From contig OZ034970.1 of the NCBI GenBank assembly GCA_964030785.1, positions 18,932,134 to 18,996,133 on the forward strand: DNA of 64,000 bases, read 5' to 3'. Positions 1 to 9,256 of the stretch are shown piece after piece. The notes beneath the pieces are model-generated. The model searched no databases. It had not been told where the DNA came from and was given only the letters and a program-made list of their open reading frames with translations. Position 1 is the first letter of the stretch. Each line of letters begins with the position of its first letter. The position numbers and the translations under genes are program-made. This stretch comes from Siderastrea siderea. Its lineage: Eukaryota > Cnidaria > Anthozoa > Scleractinia > Rhizangiidae.

Positions 1-1713
1 GCAAGTTTTTGTCCAGTTGGATGAACAACCAGTATTCTCTGTTATGAGTGACGGGGGCAGAAAGTGACGGAGACAAGTCATACCTCCTGGATTACCATGA
101 TTTTGATATCTCCCTTACATTCTGCAAGTTTCAGTCGGTACGACGGAAAACCACTTTTCTTAATTATGAGTCACTGCCAGACAATCTCGATTTGTGAAAA
201 GTTGCCAGGAACAGCGGAAATCGCCGCTTATCTGAGGATTTCGATATCGCAGTACATTTTGCAAGTTTACGCCCTGTAAGACCTAAGACGAGTTTTCTCC
301 GTCATGAGTGACGTGAGAACTTAACCTTTCAAAAAGTGCCGGACACAAGTCATACCTCCTGTTTTACGATGACTCTTAATGTCGTTTGTATTCTCCGTTA
401 TAACTTACGTGAGAGGTCAAGCTTCCTGAAGGTGCGCAGACACCCCATACCTCCTATTTTACGATGACTCTCATGTCCTTTGTACATTCGCCGTTTTGAG
501 TGACGTAAGAACTCAACTTTTCAGAAAAAGGAGACAACTCATACTTCATGTGTTACGATGACTTTGATCTCTCTTGTACATGCTGAAAGTTTTAGTCTTG
601 TATGACGCCCAACCAGTATTCTCCGTTATGAGTGACGTAAGAACTTAACTTTTCACAAAGTGCCATAGACAACTCATACCGCCTGGTTTACAATGAATTT
701 GATGACGCCGGTAAATTCTGCAAGTTTGCGTCTTGTACGACGTTCAAGCAGTATTCTCCGTTATAAGTGACGTGAGAACGTAACTTTTCAGAAAGTGCTG
801 GAGAGAACTCCTCATTCCTCCTGGTTTGCGATGATTTTGATGACTCCAGTACATTCTGCAAGTTTAAGTCGTGTATTTTTTCGTTTTGACTGAAGCGAGA
901 ACCCAATTTTGGACAAAGTGCCCAACCAGTGTTCTCCGCTAGAAGTGACGTGAAAACTCATCTTTTAAGAAAGTGCCGGAAATAACTTTTACCTCCTGTT
1001 TTACGATGATTTTGATGACTCCTGCACAGTTTGCATGTTTATGTCTTGTTGGACTTAAAACCAGTATTCCCCGTTATGAGTGACCGGCCAACTTAATTTT
1101 CCAGAAAGTGCCCGAGCCAAGTCATGCCTTCTGTTTTAAAATGATTTTAATGTCCTTAGTGCATTCTTCAAGTTTCAGCCTGGTACGACACAAAAACAAT
1201 GTTCGTCATTATGAATCACTAATACCTTCATTTTCCAAACGTTGCAAGGCACAGCATAAATCGCTGCTTATATGAGGATTTCGATATCGGCAGTCGTTCT
1301 CCCAGTTTACGCCCTGTACGACCCAAGACGAGTTTTCTTAATCATGAGTGACGTGAGAACTCAACTTTTTAGAAAGTGCCAGAGACAACTCATACCTCCT
1401 GTCTTACGATGACTCGTGTGTTTTGTACATTCTCCACGTTTGAGTCTTCTACGACGCCCAACTAGTATTCTCCGTTATGAGTGATGTCAGAACTCAACTT
1501 TTCAGAAACTGCCAAATATAACTTACATTTCCTGTTTTACGATGACATTTATGTCTCCTCTACATTCTGCAAGTTTAAGACTTGTACGACGCCCAATTAG
1601 TATTCTCTGTTATGAGTGAGGCGAATATTCAACTATTCAAAAAGTCCTGAAAACAACTCAGACTTCCTGTTTTTCGATCACTTTAAAGTATCTTGTAGAT
1701 TCTGGAAGTTTGA
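1..1713. repeat. Satellite array, block 1 (about 135-bp monomers)
   Basis: Tandem diverged monomers recur every 130-136 bp. Anchor motifs that reappear in each monomer are CCAGTATTCTCCGTTATGAG, then GTGACGTGAGAACTCAAC, TCAGAAAGTGCC, CATACCTCCTGTTTTACGAT and TACATTCTGCAAGTTTGAG. A distinct monomer type carries GAGGATTTCGATATCGGCAG (about 235 and 1271). The array runs off the left edge of the window and stops where the Penelope-like insertion begins. Short ORFs here are by-products of a monomer length close to 45 codons. Confidence 0.95.
1701..1713. repeat. Target-site duplication, left copy (partner at 3224-3236)
   Basis: The 13-mer TCTGGAAGTTTGA occurs on both sides of the Penelope-like dimer. 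Joining the outer sequences at this 13-mer restores an ordinary satellite monomer reading on to GTCTTGTACGAC. Confidence 0.8.
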
Positions 1714-1824
1714 ATAACAAAAGAAGAGACAAAGCTCAGTTGATGCGTGACACCAGTGATAATAAGAAAAAGTTAATACGCGAGTTAAACACGTTAAGGT
1801 GTCATAGTTTGTAAAGGCACAAAC

Positions 1825-1848
1825 GTTTCGGGCATAGCCCTTCTTCAG
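1825..1848 (-). ncRNA. Hammerhead-like core in 3' end of left Penelope-like copy
   Basis: On the minus strand the sequence reads CUGAAGA, a GGGC/GCCC stem around UAU, then GAAAC, the arrangement of a hammerhead ribozyme core with stem II. A following GUUUGU...ACAAAC hairpin could be stem III. Stem I pairing is weak, so activity is doubtful. Hammerhead motifs are known in Penelope-like element ends. Confidence 0.45.
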
Positions 1849-1911
1849 TGTGCAGGAATATGCGCGTTGCGCCATACAAAAACCTAACTGAAAAATGCGC
1901 ACGTAAAGTAC

Positions 1912-2469
1912 TTAAATAAAACTGAAATTAATATTGAGTCCGCCCGGCTTGAGCGTGCTGAGCTCAAAGATTAATTGCATCTCCCGCCACTTTCGACTGG
2001 TGTTGCTGCCGCTGCATTGCTTGACTTTGCAGACCCTGATGTCATCTGTAGTGTGGTTGGCAGAGTTGAAGTGCTCAGCTACAGGAAGCCCAGGAGACCG
2101 GTTGCGGAGGCTACGCAGGTGTTCACCGAAGCGTTCCCGTAAGCGCCTTCCGGTCTCACCGATGTACATGCTAGTGCAACGGCGGCAAGTGATGCAGTAA
2201 ACCACATTCTCAGACTGACAGGTGAAGCGATTTTAGATGGTATGCAAGCTCTTGGACTCATGTAGAACAGTCTGAGAAGTAATGTACTGGATCTTTCTCG
2301 TTGCAGTGTTGAAAGGATGGTAAGTAAGTACTAGAGGTACTCTGTCAACATTGGTAACATTGAGACGCGTTGGGGACAATGCCTCGTCACGTGAGATGGT
2401 TGTGACCCTCTGAAGATCATTATGCAGTTGCGGTTCAGGATAGCCTGGTTGTTCGAAAAAGGTTAACAT
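1912..2469 (-). pseudogene. Penelope-like ORF, C-terminal part with GIY-YIG domain (left copy, deleted)
   Basis: Read on the minus strand, 2469-2233 gives a linker containing DRVPLVLTYHPFN, a conserved Penelope-like segment. It is followed by the Cys/GIY-YIG module at 2205-1912 with VYCITCRRC, MYIGETGRRLRERFGEH and a C-terminal KPGGLNINFSFI. Compared with the right copy, this one jumps from NTATRKI to QYITSQ and so lacks the RNLRDFLV...CQTC segment, an internal deletion. A frameshift or stop also separates the linker from the endonuclease part. No reverse transcriptase domain is present, so it is a dead 5'-truncated copy. Confidence 0.85.
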
Positions 2470-2481
2470 CTCCTTCCCTTT

Positions 2482-3030
2482 TAGAGAATTTCAACATCTT
2501 AGCAACGGATCCTGAGACACGTGGGATATTCCCTGATCTCATATCGACGCGACAAGAATCTCCGGGATTTCCTAGTACACTCCATTAACGGCTCTCAGAG
2601 GTCCCTTGATGCTGGCTCTTTTCCCTGCCGTCGTCCCCGCTGTCAGACATGCCAGTACATTACCTCTCAGTCTGTTCTACATGGGCCCAAGAGCTCACAT
2701 ACCATCCAAAATCGCTTCACCTGTCAGTCTGAGAATGTGGTTTACTGCATCACTTGCCGCCGTTGCACTAGCATGTACGTCGGTGAGACCGGAAGGCGCT
2801 TACGGGAACGCTTCGGTGAACACCTGCGTAGCCTCCGCAACCGGTCTCCTGGGCTTCCTGTAGCTGCGCACTTCAACTCCGCCAACTACATTACAGATGA
2901 CATCAGGGTCTGCGGAGTCAAGCAATGCAGCGGCAGCAACACCAGTCGAAAGCGGCGGGAGATGCAATTAATCTTTGAGCTCGGCACGCTCAAGCCGGGC
3001 GGACTCAATATTAATTTCAGTTTTATTTAA
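2482..3030 (+). pseudogene. Penelope-like ORF, C-terminal GIY-YIG endonuclease domain (right copy)
   Basis: The longest open stretch starts at 2521 and gives 169 residues: RRDKNLRDFLVHS, the Cys pair region CRRPRCQTC, NVVYCITCRRC, then MYVGETGRRLRERFGEHL, ending in NINFSFI at 3030. The YVGETGR and R/E motif is the GIY-YIG nuclease core of Penelope-like elements, which nicks target DNA for reverse transcription. Upstream, 2482-2540 encodes ENFNILATDPETR in another frame, so a frameshift near 2540 breaks the ORF. The reverse transcriptase domain is missing. It is the better preserved of the two copies. Confidence 0.88.
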
Positions 3031-3142
3031 GTACTTTCATTTCACGTCCACGCGCTTTGGTTGTTCCTTTCTTGTGCGCGCGTTTTACGTGCGCATTTTT
3101 CAGTTAGGTTTTTGTATGGCGCAACGCGCATATTCCTGCACA

Positions 3143-3166
3143 CTGAAGAAGGGCTATGCCCGAAAC
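3143..3166 (+). ncRNA. Hammerhead-like core in 3' end of right Penelope-like copy
   Basis: Same motif as in the left copy: CUGAAGA, stem GGGC/GCCC, GAAAC, followed by the GUUUGU/ACAAAC hairpin and UA at the expected cleavage position. The first stem II pair would be A opposite C and stem I is poor, so it may be a degenerate ribozyme. Confidence 0.45.
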
Positions 3167-3223
3167 GTTTGTGCCTTTACAAACTATGACACCTTAACGT
3201 GTTTAACTCGCGTATTAACTTTT

Positions 3224-3236
3224 TCTGGAAGTTTGA
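3224..3236. repeat. Target-site duplication, right copy (partner at 1701-1713)
   Basis: Second copy of the 13-mer TCTGGAAGTTTGA. The satellite resumes directly from it. Confidence 0.8.
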
Positions 3237-4865
3237 GTCTTGTACGACGCTCAAGCAGAAAGTGCTGGAGAGAACTCCTCATTCCTCCTGGTTTGCGATG
3301 ATTTTGATGACCCCAGTACATTCTGGAAGTTTAAGTCTTGTAGAACGCACCACCAGTATTTTTCGTTGTGACTGAAGGGAGAACCCAATTTTGAAAAAAG
3401 TGCCAGAGACAAGTTACACCTCCTGTTTCACGATGATTTTAATACCCTTAGTGAAGTCTTCAATTTTCTGCGTGGTACGACGCAAGACCAATTTTCTTCG
3501 TTATAAGTCATTAGATAAGTCGATTTTGCAAAAGTTGCCAACAACTGCTTAAATAGCCGGTTTTTTGAGGATTTCGATCTCGGCAGTACATTCTGTAAGG
3601 TTATGCCCTGTGCGATGCAAGACGAGTTTTCTCTATCATGAGTGCCGTAATAACTCAAATTTTAAGAAAGTGCCAGAGACAACTCATATCTCCTGTTCTA
3701 CGATGACATTTATGTCTCTTGTAAATTCTCCAAGTTGAGATGTACCCTCTATTATGAGTGAGCTGAATACTCAACTTTTCAGAAAGTGCTGAAAACAACT
3801 CATACTTCCTGTTATACGATGACTTTTATGTCTCTTGTAACATTCTGGAAGTCTTGTACGACGCCCAACCATTATTCTTCGTTATAAGTGACGTCAGAAG
3901 TCAACTTCTTAGAAAATGCCAGAGACAACTCATACCTCCAGACTTGCGATGATTTTGATGACTCCTGTACATTCTGCAAGTTTTAATCTTGTAGGACGCT
4001 CAACCACTATTCTCCGTTATGAGTGACGGGGGAACTGAATGTTTCAGAAGCTGCCTGAGACAAGTTATGCCTCGTATTTCACGATCATTTTAATACCCTT
4101 AGTACATTCTTCAAGTTGCTGCGTGGTACGATGGAAAACAGATTTGTCTTCGTTATAAGTCACTGCATAAATCGATTGTGCAAATATTGCCAGCCACAGC
4201 TGAGATCGCTGGTTTTTTGAGGATTTTGATATCGGCAGTACGTTCTGTAACGTTATGCCCAGTACGATGCAACACGAGTTTTCTCTATCATGAGTGACGT
4301 AAGAACTCAACTTTCCAGGAAGTGCCAGAGATAACTTATACCTCCTGTTTTACGATGACATTTGTCTCTTGTACATTCTGCAAGTTTGAAACTTGTACGA
4401 TGCCCAGTTAACATTCGCTGTTATGAGTGAGGTGAATACTCAACTTTTCAGAAAGTGCTGAAAACAACTCACACTTCATGTTTTACGATGACATTTGTCT
4501 CTTGTACATTCTGCAAGTTTGAGACTTGTACTTCGCCCAATCAGTATTTTCTGTTATAAGCGAGGTGAATACCGAACTTTTCAGAAAGTGCTGAATACAG
4601 GTCAGACTTCCTGTTTTACGGTGACGTTTATGTCTATTGTACATTCTGGAAGTTTCAGTCTTCTTCAACGCCCAACCAGTATTCTCCGTTATGAGTGACG
4701 TGGGAAGTGAACATTTTAGAAAGAGCCTGAGACAAGTCATACCTCCTGGTTTGTGATGATGTTGATGACTCCTATACATTCTACAAGTTTAAGTCTTCTA
4801 AGACGCACCACCAGTATTTTTCCTTTTGACTGACGGGAGAACCTAATTTTGGAAAAAGTGCCGAT
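3224..4865. repeat. Satellite array, block 2
   Basis: Same 130-135 bp monomers as block 1, including the GAGGATTTCGATATCGGCAG type near 3566 and 4218. The block ends inside a monomer at AGTGCCG, where a short hairpin begins. Confidence 0.95.
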
Positions 4866-4883
4866 TTGCCTGTACAAATCGGC
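4860..4883. repeat. Perfect 9-bp hairpin at the satellite/insertion border
   Basis: GCCGATTTG, loop CCTGTA, then CAAATCGGC form a perfect inverted repeat. It sits exactly where satellite similarity stops. Confidence 0.6.
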
Positions 4884-6236
4884 AGTCGAAAGACTTGCTT
4901 ACAAAAGGAGGAAACATATCGAGCTCCATCGACACGAAACTCACAGTTTCGAAAGGGGCTAATTGTTACGCATTTGACTGAACTCAATGTCAACAAACGG
5001 TGCCAAAGCTCAAACACGTTTTAATGGCACTTTATAAAACCAAGACAGTCATTGCAACAACAATCCTTTCTTAAAAATCACATACTTGTCAGTACAAAAA
5101 TATTAAGAGGCTACATTATATAAATGTCTGCACTGTTAGAAGTCGTGCAGGCCTGTCGCTCCTTGCTACTCCCCATCGTTAAAAAGTAAAGAGCATACGG
5201 AAATGATATATCCTTCCTTTATTATAACATGTACAAGGACATTAATAATAAACTGAATAATTCATTTTAAATAATTGCATTTTTTACTTTTTGTTCATTC
5301 ACAGGTGACATTTAGAACAAATTGAGGAACCAACGATTGCTTGTTGAGTGGAGATGGAAAAAAAATACTTAAAAAAAGGAAAATGCCAAACACGTATTAT
5401 ATTATTTGGTATTATTTTTCCTTGTTGTTACTTCACTCTCCGAAATATATCTATTAAGAAACAAAGTTAAATGCTAACATGAATTTTAATGAGTCACAAT
5501 GAAAATCTCCATTTGATTGCAACGTATACCATTAATCTTTTGAAATTTTAAGAGAGAAACTTTCAAAAGTAAAATTCTTAGTATGTCTTCAGTGTATAAT
5601 AAAATATATGGCTGTGTAATTAAAGAAAAATGGGTCATTTGATGAGAAGATGTATTGTTGAAGTTATTTCCGATGTTAACATTGAAAAAGTTGTTAGATT
5701 ATGACACAGATATATAGATATATCAATTAAAAAGTAAAGTGCTACCTACAATTTTCTAATCAGAAAATGAAATAATGACATTTCATTTTTAAACTGTTTC
5801 ATTGGCGAAGTCGGTAAATTAATTTGATGTTAATCACGATAATAATAAGATCATTTTAAGCAGTTACGTTTAAGTAAATGGTGTCAGAAAATGTCTGTTT
5901 TTTCAGAACTGTGTGAATGATGATCAACAATAAAAGAACGTTTTTGTAATCGTGCACAGGTGTATAAGTCTATGTGGTAAAGACGGGTTAATGCCTTTTA
6001 AGTCAAAGTGACGAGAACAAGATACGAGTTATACGTGTCTATGCGGACCTTGACAATGCACTGCTAGTCATTAAGAAGTCTTACCTATACAATCGGCGTT
6101 TGTAAAAAGTGTCATAGCCAGCACTTGTAAGGGGGTATTACAACACGAGTGTGAAAGGTCTCTCTAAAACCAGCTTTTGTGAGAAGACTCCTTTAACACA
6201 TTGGTCAGAATACTTATTACTAACGTCATTTAAAAG
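4866..6236. other. AT-rich noncoding segment between satellite and the large transposon
   Basis: No satellite similarity, no convincing ORF and no terminal repeats recognised. It is the left part of the roughly 13.6-kb block that interrupts the satellite. It may be an older host-element insertion in which the large transposon is nested, since 17366-18465 plays the same role on the right. Confidence 0.4.
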
Positions 6237-6480
6237 ACAATGAGTCTTAAAGTGCACAATTTAAGAGTCTAAAAGTGCGCAATTTAAGGAGTCTTAAAGT
6301 GCACAATTTAAGGAGTCGTGAAGTGCGCAATTTAACGAGTCTTAAAGCGCGCAATTTAAGGAGTCTTAAAGTGTGCAATTTAAGAGTCATAAAGTGCGCA
6401 GTTTATGCTTAAATTGCACACTTTAAGACGCTTAAAAGGCGCAAAACGAGTCTTAAAGTGCGCAACTTAAGAGGCTTAAA
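6237..6480. repeat. Left iteron array, 24-bp near-palindromic unit
   Basis: About ten copies of a unit resembling CTTAAAGTGCGCAATTTAAG, with linkers such as GAGT, are spaced about 24 bp apart. One unit near 6411-6433 is turned around. The unit is almost self-complementary: arms CTTAAA and TTTAAG around TGCGCA. Such arrays are typical transposase-binding sites, which is inference here. Confidence 0.85.
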
Positions 6481-6488
6481 GTGAGCAA

Positions 6489-7497
6489 TTTAAGAGCGGA
6501 CGTCTGTAAATATCGACCAAGGGTAGGAAATATAAAAATTTTGAAAAATCCCAAAAAAATTCTGTAGCCTACCCTAGGTATTCTATTAACGAAAATATAA
6601 ATTTGAGTTTCATCGGATAAATATTTTGGCGATACGGCGGGTGTCAAGTTTGGGCGCTTCACGGCCTCCGCCAGACCACTTTTTCGGGGCCCGATACCGG
6701 GTTACGAAAAGAGCTCGATTTGAATCTAATTCCAACATCATTCAACCCAAAAAGTTTCTTATCGTATTAACGGAAATTTAACACACATTTTGAGTGGTCA
6801 AGTGCTTGAGTTGATTGCGACTAGAATATTTTACAGATTTTTAAATATTTACACAATTTCGAGGATTTCACGCGAGCAAAATTGTCTCCAAATTCGAAGG
6901 CCCAAAATCACACCCGGTACATAGTTTCAAACAGCAAAAGACATTCCACATTAAAAAGCAATCTCTAAGCTTTCCAAATATGGTTTTAAAACTTTGGGCA
7001 ACACATGAAATGAATTTATGGGAACGCGAAATTCAGGGAGCACTTGAGTGAAATTTGATCTTTCTGACTTGACAGTTTTGAGGTTCGGCGCGTTACACAA
7101 ATCAATACTCAAACAAATGTTTCAGCCAAAATACATTTAATTTAGACAATGTCAAGCCCCACAGTGATACATACATACTTTATAGAAATTGGGTGGAACA
7201 TTTAACACCAGTTGTCATCCAAAAAGAACTCATATCCCGGCTTTCAGGTATTTGAACTTGCCAGGTGGGTCAAGTTCTTATCACGACACAGCGAAGTGTT
7301 CAAAATCTGCACCAAATATCTATCCTGTCTAGTATATAATCAGGTCTACAATATGTTTGTTTGTACCTTGTGTCCTTGTTTGTCTGCATTTCCGCAAAAC
7401 TGAGGCAGACTACAGCGAAATCCCCGTGCGCTCGACGTGTCATCGTGGACGCTGTTACGTGAATCGAGATTGCGTTACATAACATGACACACAGGGA
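6489..7497 (+). repeat. Left long terminal inverted repeat
   Basis: Begins at AAGAGCGGACGTCTG beside the iterons and runs to ATGACACACAGGGAG. Its reverse complement is found at 16133-17155. A short outward ORF conserved in both arms (for example SPKYLSDETQIYIFVNRI) is a shadow of the duplication, not a supported gene. Confidence 0.88.
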
Positions 7498-7656
7498 GGA
7501 CCGACAACACGGGCACTTCGTCTACATGAGATTCTTAGGGAAAAATGAATTCTAGATTTTAAAAATGCAAATCACAGTAGAACCCTGATAACTTGAACTC
7601 GGCAAACTCAAATTTCCTCGTTTACTCGCGCCGATTCCTCTTTTTTTTTCTTGTGA
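7498..7656. other. Short spacer inside the left inverted repeat
   Basis: AT-rich spacer between the inverted repeat and MITE 1. Nothing recognised. Confidence 0.4.
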
Positions 7657-8217
7657 TACCGTGTGGTACTTAATTTTTGCGAATTGCGGGTTCTAATTTT
7701 TGCGATTTTTACGGGTTTTTTGACGATCCGCAAAAAAGTTCCCTCGGAAAAAAGTTCCTGCAAAAATATTTTCTCCGCAAAAATTGACTCCACTGTCAAA
7801 ATTATATACAAACATCGCCTTTAACATGTATTAAAAATCATGTTGGTGCTTTTTACTGAACCAAAATGAAATTAGAAACAGAGCATTCAGAAATAAAACG
7901 ATGAAATTGCAGTAGGTACACTACAGATATTTGGATGTTAAAAGCCTTAAAAAATGGATCGTCTGAAGGTACTCCATTGATTGACTGACTGAATTGCAAC
8001 ATCTACATGCTGTTCACCTGGCCTGCATTCGATGGTTTGTACTCAAAACAGAGAATGTTATAATTCCAAATAGAAGGCGACTTCCTCAAAATCGCAAACA
8101 AATAATTCCCAGCAAGAAAAACCAGTATTTCCCAATCGCAAAAAATAGTTCCCGCAAAAAAAAAAAATCGCCCATTCGCAGAATTAAACTCCTACAAAAA
8201 TTTAGTGCTACAAGGTA
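7657..8217. mobile_element. MITE 1, TA-flanked, inverted termini
   Basis: Starts TACCGTGTGGTACTTAATTT and ends with the near-inverted GCACTAAATTTTTGT reading from TACCTTGTAGC. Subterminal parts are rich in TTTTTGCG and CGCAAAAA words. It is related to 12463-12767 but carries about 250 bp more in its middle. Ends in TA on both sides suggest a mariner-like TA target, which is inference. Confidence 0.7.
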
Positions 8218-8302
8218 GTCCTTATAGGAAAGTTAAGCCAAGTAAGCCTTACTCAAAGCGCTAACTCGAACTGCTTTTGCTCCCGTCAAGTGTTCGTGTT
8301 AC

Positions 8303-8338
8303 ACTGGTTCTACTGGTTCTACTGGTTCTACTGGTTCG
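8303..8338. repeat. 9-bp microsatellite (TACTGGTTC) x4
   Basis: Four near-perfect copies of TACTGGTTC. The stop codon of the transposase gene lies in this run. Confidence 0.8.
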
Positions 8339-9256
8339 AGGATGCGCAAGAGCAGGCGCCTACAAGTTCTAAAATAAAATCCAGATAGGGCTTCTTCCTG
8401 TGCCCAGAAGGTTCATCCTCCATGTTGAAGTGGGAGCAAATCTCCCGTAGCTGGGCTACCGTCAGCTTACTTAGTTTTTTGGACGAGCTCATTGCACAGA
8501 GGTTCCACGTGTCGTAGACTATGGGGTGCACTGGTGCACATTGCACCAGGATGGTGTTGCACGCATCTGAGAAAGCCTCTTCCTCTTCGGCCGCTCGGCT
8601 GTTGTCATCCGTTTCTTCGTCGTCGTCTTCTGGGGCGACAGCATGGCGAAGTCTGGCCGCTGTTCTGGAGAAGAAGCTCTGGATCTGTCCCGCGGTCAGG
8701 AACTCATCCACCTTGAAACGGCGCTCGCCTCTTTCGTTGCGCGCATACCGCATTTCCCGTGTAACTTGTTCGGGATCAGCTTTATGGCCCGTCTCTTGGC
8801 CAATTCTAAACTTGTCCTGCAGGTACTTCCTCTGGTCTGCCGTAAATCTGGCTGCCTTCTTGGATCCTTTTAGGCCCCAGCCTTTCTGTAGTGACTCGAC
8901 GGCCTCACATTGTTCAGCCTGGACGGCGAAAGTGGGCTGGGCGCTGTCTCCTTCCACTAGCTTCTTTGCATAGAGAAGGACTGCCTGGTCTGGCAAGCTG
9001 TACTTTCTGTGAGGTCGCAAGCAGCACTGACCAAACATGACATGGTTCTCAAGGTTCGAGTGCCGCTGGTAGCTCTTTATGCAGCCATCTACTGGGCAAC
9101 AGAAAAGGCCGCTTTCTTCAGAACTTTCTTCATCGGCCTTGTCGTCGCTGCTCTTGGCTTGGGTGGGTGCTTTTGACGGTTTCTTTGCCCAGCATGGGAC
9201 AAAGTCTCCAGGTGACAATTCGAATCTGTACGGCTGACATGGTAGCTTGCTTGGTA
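8328..9256 (-). CDS. Transposase exon 7 (zinc finger, SAP-like C-terminus)
   Basis: Acceptor ATTTCTCTTTTCAG|TACCAAGC, in phase 1. It encodes FELSPGDFVPCW, an acidic linker, and a finger CCPVDGCIKSYQRHSNLENH plus a later Cys. A DNA-binding-like stretch follows (FTADQRKYLQDKF, RRFKVDEFLTAGQIQSFFSR). The SAP-like end LSKLTVAQLREICSHF is followed by KKPYLDFILELV. The stop TAG lies in the 9-bp microsatellite. Confidence 0.75.

Larger units (their letters stand above)
1714..3223. mobile_element. Penelope-like element: head-to-head dimer of two 5'-truncated copies
   Basis: Two copies of the same 3'-terminal sequence lie in inverted orientation: a minus-strand copy at 1714 to about 2475 and a plus-strand copy at about 2480-3223. 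Both encode the C-terminal GIY-YIG endonuclease part of a Penelope-like protein. Their 3' ends point outward and their truncated 5' sides meet at about 2475. The pair is flanked by one 13-bp direct repeat of satellite sequence, TCTGGAAGTTTGA (1701-1713 and 3224-3236), so it was probably inserted as a unit. The left copy has about 60 bp more 3' tail than the right one. Head-to-head and partial-tandem structures are known for Penelope-like elements. Confidence 0.85.

Noticed and set aside
7212..7403. Conserved ORF in both inverted repeats (SEVFKICTKYLSCLVYNQVY)
   Set aside because: Presence in both arms follows from the duplication itself. No independent coding evidence.
8521..8973. Plus-strand ORF of 150 codons opposite transposase exon 7
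   Set aside because: It is a shadow of the minus-strand coding exon, with low-complexity Ser/Arg composition.
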